A stretch of DNA of 10,594 nucleotides from the NCBI GenBank assembly GCA_011524575.1, contig WTKB01000276.1, positions 1 through 10,594 on the forward strand. The letters run 5' to 3'. This stretch comes from Aquimarina sp. Its GTDB lineage: Bacteria; Bacteroidota; Bacteroidia; Flavobacteriales; Flavobacteriaceae. A program made the translations under genes and the position numbers. Numbering within the stretch: the stretch's first letter is position 1; every line of letters starts with the position of its first letter. Shown piece by piece: positions 1-8,400 of this stretch. The notes beneath the pieces were generated by a model that saw only the letters and a program-made list of their open reading frames with translations, was not told the DNA's origin and did no database searches.

Positions 1-91
1 ATCAATTTACAAAATGCTCTTTTTATTAAAAATCCTTACATCTGATACACCGCCCTATTTTTTTGTAACTTTTCACTTTAAAGCATTTTTA

Positions 92-607
92 ATGATAAAA
101 CAAACTACAACTTTTAAAATAGCGACAATAAACCAGTTGGATCGTATTTGGGAGCTTATTCAAGATGGTATTGCTTTGAGAAAAGCACAAGGCAGTATGC
201 AATGGCAAAATGGGTATCCCAATCGCAACGTAATTAAACAAGATATTGAAGAACAAGCAGGTTTTGTATTATTACAACAAGATACGGTTATAGGGTATAT
301 GTGTCTAAAAGTTAACAATGAACCTCAATATGAAAACATTAAAGGAAAGTGGCTTTCTAAAGGGGATTTTTTAGTGATACATCGTGTTGTAATTTCTAAA
401 GAAAAAACAGGAAGTGGTTTTGCTAAAGAATTGATGTTTTACGCTGAAGACTATGCACGTTCACAACAAATTTCAAGTATAAAGGCAGATACTAATTTTG
501 ATAATGTAGGAATGCTTCGGCTTTTTGATATTTTTGAATACACCTATTGTGGGGAATTAGTCATGAATGGGCAACCACGTAAGGGGTTTGAAAAAATAAT
601 CCTTTAG
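92..607 (+). CDS. GNAT-family N-acetyltransferase
   Basis: Predicted cytoplasmic acetyltransferase of the GCN5-related fold, transferring an acetyl group from acetyl-CoA to an unknown small substrate; 171 residues, normal for a single GNAT domain. The N-terminal helix region is followed by an MQWQNGYP segment (residues 36-43), then VIGYM (66-70) as a central strand. The acetyl-CoA-binding motif A region is HRVVISKEKTGSGFAKEL (97-114). The closing part DTNFDNVGML (133-142) and YCGEL (152-156) resembles the DTxxxNxxM...YCG ending common in Bacteroidota GNATs. The pyrophosphate loop reads KTGSGFA instead of the usual R/QGxGxA, a mild deviation. The frame is open back to an ATG at 14, but those 26 extra residues are Phe/Leu-rich and look untranslated, and the protein's fold starts cleanly at the ATG at 92. 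It stands alone on the + strand, with no clear promoter and no T-tract terminator after it. Substrate cannot be deduced. Confidence 0.85.
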   Translation: MIKQTTTFKIATINQLDRIWELIQDGIALRKAQGSMQWQNGYPNRNVIKQDIEEQAGFVLLQQDTVIGYMCLKVNNEPQYENIKGKWLSKGDFLVIHRVVISKEKTGSGFAKELMFYAEDYARSQQISSIKADTNFDNVGMLRLFDIFEYTYCGELVMNGQPRKGFEKIIL

Positions 608-727
608 GTTTCGTGTAAATAAATAAATCATGATGATTTCCACTTTGGATAGTACAAAAACTCATGGAAAAACCTTGTTAGTCTGTAAGACCATGTTTAA
701 ACAAGCTCTTACATATCGTCCAAATTC

Positions 728-763
728 CAAAAGCAACACACAAACTAGTGCAAAAGCAACACA
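728..763. repeat. Paired 13-bp direct repeats upstream of the GTPase gene
   Basis: CAAAAGCAACACA occurs perfectly at 728-740 and again at 751-763, start to start 23 bp, a little over two helical turns. The second copy overlaps an inverted repeat, AGCAACACAGTTGCT (755-769), with 6-bp arms around ACA. The pair ends 16 bp before a candidate -7 box (780-787) and covers the place where a -33 element would lie, a position suited to a repressor or activator. YciC/ZigA-type genes are often zinc-regulated through Zur, but these repeats do not match the palindromic Zur boxes I know, so the binding protein is unknown. Operator function is inferred. Confidence 0.4.
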
Positions 764-779
764 GTTGCTATAAAAATAG

Positions 780-787
780 TACATTTG
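780..787 (+). promoter_or_regulatory. Candidate Bacteroidota -7 promoter box for the GTPase gene
   Basis: TACATTTG matches the TAnnTTTG -7 consensus of Bacteroidota housekeeping promoters exactly and would place transcription start near 793-795, giving a leader of about 25 nt before the ATG at 819. The match is incomplete: the expected TTG about 17-23 bp upstream is absent, and the nearest one (765-767) is only 12 bp away. A weak or activator-dependent promoter would fit this arrangement. Confidence 0.42.
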
Positions 788-818
788 TTAGTATTTTACA
801 CATTTTAAATACGTAACA

Positions 819-2042
819 ATGAGAAACAACAAACTTCCCGTAACGGTTTTAAGCGGTTTTTTAGGGGCAGGGAAAACCACATTACTCAATCATATTTTAC
901 ACAACAAAGAGGGGTTAAAAGTAGCTGTGATTGTCAATGATATGAGTGAGGTGAATATCGATGCCGAGCTGGTTAAAAACGAAAATGTCCTTTCCAGAAC
1001 CGAAGAAAAACTCGTGGAAATGAGTAACGGATGTATTTGTTGTACACTTCGTGAGGATTTGATGGTGGAGGTAGAGCGTTTGGCAAATGAAAAACGTTTT
1101 GATTATTTACTTATTGAAAGCACTGGTATTAGTGAGCCCATTCCTGTAGCACAGACGTTTTCTTTTGTAGATGAAGAAAGTGGTATTGATCTTTCTCGCT
1201 TTAGCTACATCGATACCATGGTAACGGTTGTAGATGGCTTTAATTTCTTTAAAGATTTTGGTAGCCCAGAAACCTTAATGGACAGAGACCTTACAGATAT
1301 TGATGGCGATTACCGCACCATTGTTAACCTACTCACGGATCAAATTGAGTTTGCCAACGTGATTATCATCAATAAAACGGATTTGATTTCTGAAAAGCAT
1401 CTCAGCATTTTAAAAGCCACCCTTACCAAACTCAATCCGAGTGCTAAAATCATTACTTCGGAGTATAGTAAGGTACCATCTTGGGAAATTATCAATACGC
1501 ATCTATTTGATTTTGATGAGGCGGAGCAAAGTGCAGGTTGGATGGAAGAACTTAAAAAAGATAGCCATACCCCAGAAACCGAAGAATACGGCATTAGTTC
1601 TTTTGTGTACAGAACCAAAAAGCCTTTTGATCCAGAACGTTTCTGGGACTATGTACAGCACAATTTTCAAGGAAATATTTTACGAAGTAAGGGCTTGTTT
1701 TGGTTGGCTTCTCGTCCCGATCAAGCCTTGGTTTGGGGGCAAGCAGGTGGTTCTTTAAAAGCGGATAGCGCAGGGGTTTGGTGGAGTAGTATGTCTTTTG
1801 AGCAACGTATCCGTAATGGAGTGTTTCTTGAAAATCAAAACCACATTGAAAAAGACTGGCATCCTGACTTTGGAGATCGTAAAAATGAAATTGTATTTAT
1901 CGGGCAAGAAATTGATGAACCTACTATGAGAGCTGAGTTGGATGCCTGTTTAGCCACGGATCAAGAGTTGGCATCGGGGCATTGGCAAGAAGGATATTCT
2001 GATAATTGGCCAGTGGAAAGGACGTTCGCTTTAGACGAATAA
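819..2042 (+). CDS. COG0523/CobW-family GTPase, YciC/ZigA-type putative zinc metallochaperone
   Basis: Cytoplasmic G3E-family P-loop GTPase, 407 residues, close to the length of Bacillus subtilis YciC, which it resembles along its whole length. Visible motifs: Walker [10 protein letters not shown] (13-21); the [10 protein letters not shown] segment (39-48); the family metal-binding motif CICC (Cys72, Cys74, Cys75); the Walker B/switch region ESTGISEP (100-107); and the guanine-specificity motif NKTD (185-188). A CobW C-terminal domain begins near the [16 protein letters not shown] segment and runs to about residue 385, including [11 protein letters not shown]. In this family GTP hydrolysis is thought to drive transfer of a metal, usually zinc, to client proteins under metal limitation. 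YciC and ZigA are Zur-controlled in their hosts; no recognisable Zur box is seen here, but repeats lie upstream (728-763). No client or paralogous enzyme sits next to it. The ATG at 819 follows a short leader, and the gene ends about 100 bp before a strong terminator. Subfamily assignment is firm; metal and client are inference. Confidence 0.93.
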   Translation: MRNNKLPVTVLSGFLGAGKTTLLNHILHNKEGLKVAVIVNDMSEVNIDAELVKNENVLSRTEEKLVEMSNGCICCTLREDLMVEVERLANEKRFDYLLIESTGISEPIPVAQTFSFVDEESGIDLSRFSYIDTMVTVVDGFNFFKDFGSPETLMDRDLTDIDGDYRTIVNLLTDQIEFANVIIINKTDLISEKHLSILKATLTKLNPSAKIITSEYSKVPSWEIINTHLFDFDEAEQSAGWMEELKKDSHTPETEEYGISSFVYRTKKPFDPERFWDYVQHNFQGNILRSKGLFWLASRPDQALVWGQAGGSLKADSAGVWWSSMSFEQRIRNGVFLENQNHIEKDWHPDFGDRKNEIVFIGQEIDEPTMRAELDACLATDQELASGHWQEGYSDNWPVERTFALDE

Positions 2043-2145
2043 TAGTGTAGTATATCGAATATTTTTACTTTTTTGTCTAAAAAAAAACATTTAAATTTAT
2101 ATATTTGTTGAAGTGATTTAAACTTCTTTGAATCAGAACTTGTTA

Positions 2146-2187
2146 AAAAAAATCCCCTATACTATAAATAGTATAGGGGATTTTTTT
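2146..2187. terminator. Strong bidirectional intrinsic terminator
   Basis: A perfect inverted repeat: TCCCCTATACTAT (2153-2165) pairs with ATAGTATAGGGGA (2168-2180). An A-tract before it (2146-2152) pairs with a T-tract after it (2181-2187), for a 20-bp stem around a very small loop that would breathe at its A/T top. Read from either strand the hairpin ends in a U-run, so it can stop the + strand GTPase transcript and the - strand ruvA-sprA transcript. It begins 19 bp past the stop codon of the sorting-domain remnant, which suggests it originally served that lost gene. Confidence 0.92.
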
Positions 2188-2205
2188 AGGAAAATTTTTA
2201 GAAAT

Positions 2206-2415
2206 TTATTGCTTCACAAATGATTTTGAAGCGACACCATTTTCAGTAGTTACTTTTGCAAAGTAAACACCAGCAGCTAAACCAGAAAGATCTATTTGAT
2301 TAACCTTTGAAGTTGCTACTAAAACTCCTTGTGCATTGTAAACTAAAATTTCTTTTAAAGGAGATTTACTTGATATGGCAAGTATATCTACAACAGGATT
2401 AGGATATAATACAAA
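2206..2415 (-). pseudogene. Orphan T9SS type A C-terminal sorting domain (remnant of a secreted-protein gene)
   Basis: Reading the - strand from 2415 gives 69 codons and a TAA at 2206-2208. The peptide starts FVLYPNPVVDILAI and includes KEILVYNAQGVLV, NQIDLSGLAAGVYFAKV and a terminal KSFVKQ. This is the canonical pattern of the Por secretion-system sorting domain (TIGR04183 type): YPNP, then I-YN--G, then IDLSxLxxGVYF, then a basic C-terminus. Such domains are the C-terminal address tags of proteins exported by the T9SS. Here the tag has no body: the frame is closed by TAG at 2416-2418 and TAA at 2422-2424, there is no ATG, GTG or TTG at its front, and sprA ends only 43 bp upstream. The cargo portion has therefore been deleted. 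The domain frame itself is undamaged, suggesting fairly recent loss. It cannot be a tail of SprA because it is in another frame behind stops. Confidence 0.85.
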
Positions 2416-2458
2416 CTATAATTAGAGCCTTTAAACAAGTGCTAAGGATCATTCATCT

Positions 2459-5400
2459 TTAATTTCCAAAGTTATACCTTATTGTAAAACCACTTCTTAA
2501 GTTCGTTTGCGGAAAAGCTGTCGATACTGCAAATTTTGAGAACGAATGATCGTAATAAAATAGTGCGGTAAGATTTTTACTAAGTGCATAATCGGCAGAT
2601 AATCTAAAGTTATATAAATCTTGACCTGCTGTTACTTGGTTGTTATTAATTTCTAGATTTCTGATAATAGTAGCATTACTTCGAAGTGAAAAATCTGCTT
2701 TGATATTTAAATCACTATTAATAATCTTTTTTCTTCCATTAGAGCTTCCCAGTTTTGTGGTGAACTTAATTCCTTTGATACGACACCCTAAGCCTAAAAC
2801 CACTTCGTTACCTTTTACCTCTGTAAGTAAATTATTATCAAAACTAAAAGAAAGTGCACGGTCTCTACGGTATTCCGCAGATACTCTGATGGCTTTCTTG
2901 GTTTCTAAATCTACTTTTATCAGTGGGCTAAACTGTTCCGTAAGGCTGATATTTCCAATTAAGTTCTTGTTTTTGTAGTTTCCAGAAGCATCAAATTGTG
3001 CATCACCAATAGCATTAGCATCAAACTCTAAGTTAGATTGGTAATTAGAGATGGCATAATTAGAGCGGTATCCGTGTGATAAAGAGAAACGTTTAAAGCG
3101 TTTTTTAAACCATTTCTTTTTGATAAAACCATTATATTTTGCAGTCCAGTTAGGTAGTGGGATATCTCTAAATGGGCTAGAACTTACTTTTTGTGCATCT
3201 TTACCAGAGTATGCCGATAAAAATGCAGGAAGTACCACTGCCTGATTCGTAGGTCCATAACCTACAGGGTATCCATTAGCATCTCTTGCGGTAACACCTC
3301 TTTCTGCCGCTAATCGGTTAGCGATTACTAAACGATTTGATTTAAAGTTTTCAAAAGCACTTGAAAAACTTTCTGAACTCTTTTGAAAAGAAGTTCCCAG
3401 TAGTACAGATGACATGGTAAAGTTACCCGTAGTGTTTGGTGTTAAAGATTGATAACTGCTGTCAGAAGTATCAATAGCATAGTTTTCGGTGTAATTTGAA
3501 GATTTAGATCGGTTGGCACTAACATCAATTTTTAAGTTAGGTATTAAATCTAGCGTTGCCTGTACAGTCATTTGGCTAGATTTTCTATGCTGGTACTGCT
3601 CATTAAACTGATCGTAAAGCGTAAGCCAGCCTTTGCGAGCTGCAGTGGCTCTGATGTCTTCTTGACCACCAAAAGCAAAACGTGTGCTAGGTTCTAAAGA
3701 TCCTAAAAGCCCCACACTATTGGTATATCCAGGAAGTACCATCCCAGAGTTTTGTTGGTAATTTAAATTAACACGTTTAACCGCAGTAAGTGCCCCTACC
3801 ACTGTGTTGTACGCTTTTACAGAAGGGGATAGGTTTCTTGAAGATCGTACGGTCTTTTTAGTTTGTTTTTCTACATTGCTATCTTTTGAGTTTCTAGAGC
3901 GTGTACTTTTAGATTTATTTTTTATTTTATTTCTACGCTTTTTAACCAGTCCGATAGACTTATAGAATTTCCTCATATCCATGGAAGAGTTGAGCTGATG
4001 TGTTTGTGAATTTTGAACAGTATTTCCAAGATCGTACGTATTGATTATTCCATCTCGGTTTTCAAGTTCAATATTTTTATTAACATCACTTCCTTTCTGC
4101 CATTGGAAATCTCCCGTATAGCTATAATTAGAACGAATAAAGGATAGTAAAGAAATTTTATCCAAGGGTAACTGATAGTTCAATTGAAAACTTTGTGATA
4201 ATCGGTTAGGATCTCCAATATTAGTGATACCATCCCAAATTCCGATTTGATCAATCACATTACCATTTAAGTCAATATAATTTTTTACAATTCGATTCAT
4301 GGATGAATTAAAAGTAAAATTCAATGACTTTGTAAGGTTGTGACTAAGGTTGTAATTCCAATTAAAGAGGAAGTTTCTTTGTCTTAATTCGGGAAGTCCG
4401 ATGCTACCTTCAGTAAGCGTAACTTCTCTAAATGATTGCCTGTTAAATGTTCTGTTCAAAGTAGAAGTCGCAGAAAAATTAGAAGGCAAAGGGTTAAGGT
4501 TGAAGTCTTTAATAAAACGCCATGTTTTTTTACCTTCTAGTTTTTCCCATTTCTCAAAAGGTTTCCATGTAATTTTCGGGAATAAATAATTGTAATTTCC
4601 AGAAAGATTTAGATTCTGATCCTTTGATGCTTCTATTTCAAAATCTCTATGATCGGTTTGACTATAGGTTGCAGAAAAATTAAAATTCTCAATATCATAA
4701 GGCATGGGCTTTTTCTCTAAATTGGTGCGTGTTTTACGTAGCCCTATAAGACTCACACTTTCTCTTTTGGTATAAGAGGTTGATTGATCTTTTATAAAAT
4801 CAGGATTTGCGGCATTGTCTATCACATCCTGTAAAATTAAATCATTATTAAGAGGATCGTATTGCGGCGTGATTAATTGCTCCGATCGGTTATAGGTGAT
4901 TGGTGCTTGAACGCCCCATTTTTTTGGAAGGAGTTGCCCTGTGTTTACATTCGTTGAAAAATCATACTGCATCATATCTTCTACACTACGTTCGTTAGGG
5001 CTTTGTTCGACCCCTCCAAACCCAATAGTACTGCGTTTTCCAGTAGCTCTTATTTGTGCAAAATCGGCAATATTAGCATCTACATTAGTAACTGCTGCCC
5101 ATCCGCCTTCGTTTTTAAGCCCACTTAAACGCATTTCATTGAACCAAACTTGTCCAGAGCGAATTTCAGAACTTGTTGTTGCATTATTTTTAACACCAAG
5201 CATAATCACACGAATATTTCCAAAACTTGGATTTCCTTTAATCCCTACTTTTAAACTTCCTAATGTTGGTGTGCTGGTTGCAGCAACACTGTTTAAATCA
5301 GTATCATAAAAAGTCAAATCGGTACTTGTAATTGTATTTGAAGCCCTATCACCAATGGCTTTTGCTTTTACTTTTTGTAAAAGATCTAGAGGGATTTCCA

Positions 5401-8400
5401 ATTGATTATTTACAGGCCATACTTCTAATGCCGAATTAAAACTTTCGGTTACTTCTAAAGGCAGTTCTACTTGGTAGAAATTATCGGTGAAATCTGTACC
5501 TAAACGCATCACCATACTTAAGTCGCCATCTTGTATGGCATCTGTAGTTGTTGCATCAAGTGCAGGTTCGGCATGAAGAAATAAATTGAGTTTTTCATAT
5601 TGACGCATATCAATATTGAAATTTTTATAAACCATTCGAGCATCTTGTCCTCTTAGGTTACTAGTGAATAATGCAAGAGAGCCTTCATCTTGGCTTACAA
5701 TAGTATTGTTTGAGTTCAGTTGTTCTCTAATCACTCCAGGAGGAAGGATGTAATTGGTATTATTCTCTAAAGATACAGAAGTAGCTGTAAGTGTAGTTTC
5801 AGTACCATCAGCATCTGATGTTCTTCCTTGTTCATTCACTCCAGAGGTATCTACAACATCAACACCATCACCGTCTAAATTTACAAGATAAGACCTATAA
5901 TCTCCACGTACTAGATCTAGAGTACCCATTCTTAAAACCAGTTCTTCATTAAAACCTGTAAGGTACATACGCATAAAGTTTACAGAACGTAAATCTGTAG
6001 GGGTGTTTGAACTCGAAGTTCGTACAGGGGTATTTGCAGGAGATAAATACCTGTTTACTGCTTGGTCACTAAGTGGTATTTTAAATTGGTACCAAGTTAC
6101 AGGTGTGGTTCCGCCATCTGCTGTAGGTACTTGATTGTCAATTTTTACATCGGTGATTAATGGATTTTCAATACTTAAATGATTAGGGCTAATATCAATA
6201 GTATATTCATAGTATTGATTAATAGTATTCATGGTATTATCCCTGTTCACATCCTCTACCGTTGGAACAGTTGTACGTCCTCGGTTAGTAGCACTTACAT
6301 CTATTGGAGAATCTCCATCGGTTCCATTGTAATTTCGATACCTATTTTCGATACTTCCATTAGCTTGCAAGTAATATTCATAGTTGTCACTAGATACATC
6401 AGTTCCCCAGTCTGCCCATGGTACTGCTATGGCTTCGGCTTCATCTTTCAGTCCGTCAAAACCTGCATCTTGTAAGGTTCTGGCTTCTCCTTCATTGTTA
6501 AAAGCATAGGTAAGCGATTGATTAGAAGGAGTACGTGTGTTGTTTTCATCACGGTACTCAGACGTAACCAATCCTTCACTATAAGTGATCTGTTCTTCGG
6601 GTAATCCATTTTCGTATTGCTTACGATTATCTTTAATGACATCTTCACTAATATTACCTACATTAAAACGAATTTGTCCCGTATTAGCCGTTGAAGTATA
6701 ATCATATGGATCCATCAACCAAAATTCAATAAATTCAATATTTGATTGCTCAAAGTTGGTTGTTGTTAAACCACGTGTAATCCCTGCAAAGTTATCAGAA
6801 GGATTAGCGGTATCGAAGTTAGGGTTGTAATTATATGCCCCCCTTTCTGATGGCCTGTAATAAAGGTTAAAAGGGTATATCAGTTGTGTTTGGGTAAAAT
6901 CCAGTTGAGATTCGTCAAAAATTTCGTTGATATTTACACTACGTGATTGCGGGCGAGATAGTTCTACTGCGGAAATACCATCTGGTGGGGAAAAGCTATA
7001 AAATATAGGGTCAATGGTGTACCAAGATAGTGCTGCTCTGTTGTAGTTATTTTCTGGAGCAAAGAGTCCTGTAGTTTCAAAAGCTTCTGGAACACTGGAC
7101 AACTCCCATGAAAATGGCGATACCATACTAATGGTTGTTTGTGCTGCTTCAAAATCATCAATATAAGAAGTAACTTCCCCTCCAAAATCCGAAACATCTG
7201 GAGCATTTGCAAATAAATACGCAAATTCTCCACGCATAGAAAAACGAGAAGGGGCTTCGGTATCAATATTTGGTAGTTTATTGACAAGTCGAGTAAGTAA
7301 AGGAACTTCGGTACTATAATTCAAATTAAAACCTAAAATAGAGTTATTGATAGGTTCATAGTTAAAATTGGATTTTTGAGTAAGTGGGCGTTCTTTAAGG
7401 TTGATAAATGTCCCTCCAATTCGAATATCATCAGAAACCCGATGTTCGATGTCAATACCTGTAAATCTTTTAGTTTGCTGCCCAAAAACAGCATTGTTTT
7501 CCGTAGAAATATCAATAGGTGTATTTGAAGCGATTAGTGCTTCATTGATGATTTCTACTCTTCCAAGTTGGTAATTTACAGTATAATCCACACCTTCTTG
7601 TAGTAAAGTACCATTAGCAGTTACTTTCACAGATCCTCTAGGCACGTTAAAAGCTCCTATAGAAATTCCATTTTGCCCTGTGTTTTTATAACGTCCTTTT
7701 AATTGGAATTTGTTTTTATCTGCTTGTTCTTGTTCGGCTAGAATTTTGGTTTGGCTGTATAATTGGTTAAATACATAGCGTTGCTGATTGGCGTTATAGG
7801 TGTTTGGGTCGGTGTAATCTTCCGAAGCATCTTCTCTAAGGGTTTCAAAAAGGTGTTCTCCAAAGGGTTCTGAAGAGGTGAAAATAATGCGTCCATTTTG
7901 ACTATCTACCGTGATTCCTTGGAAGAAATCAAAAAAACCATCTCCTTCATTTACAGGGTCGTTGTTGATATTTAGTCGGTCGAGATTGAATATCTTAAGA
8001 AGGGTAGGGCTATCATCTCCACTAGCAAAAGGGTTGATAACTTCTCCGGTAGTTACATCTGATATATAGTTTAGTGGAGATGGATCTGTATAAAGAATAT
8101 TCATTCTAAAATCATTAGAAGACATCTGGTAAGCCCCTGTACTATAGATGTTTTTCATCATTAAGTCCCATACTTTATTCTCTACCGAAAGAATAGAACT
8201 CTTTAACATTTTTACCACAAGTGCTTGTGATAAAGATAAGGTGGCATCTGTTTCATCCGTATCTAAAATTCCATCACCATCATCATCAGTATCTTCTGTG
8301 TCAGGGATACCATCATTGTCATCATCAGTGTCTTCTATGTCTGGAATACCATCGGTATCCGAGTCTATTGCATCAGCGTTTGTTCCTGCTACACCATCAT

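Noticed and set aside
14..91. N-terminal extension of the acetyltransferase from the ATG at 14
   Set aside because: The 26 residues are Phe/Leu-rich without a proper signal-peptide layout, and the GNAT fold begins at the ATG at 92.
674..705. Inverted repeats (CTTGTT/AACAAG, GTCT/AGAC, TGTTTAAACA) after the acetyltransferase gene as a terminator
   Set aside because: Short, interrupted stems with no following T-tract; not convincing as an intrinsic terminator.
1340..1758. Open frames on either strand inside the GTPase gene
   Set aside because: They overlap a full-length, motif-complete CobW-family protein and show no motifs of their own.
2206..2461. SprA extended by frameshift or read-through to carry the sorting domain
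   Set aside because: The domain is in a different frame and is preceded by stops at 2416-2418 and 2422-2424 in its own frame; SprA already ends with a normal barrel terminus.
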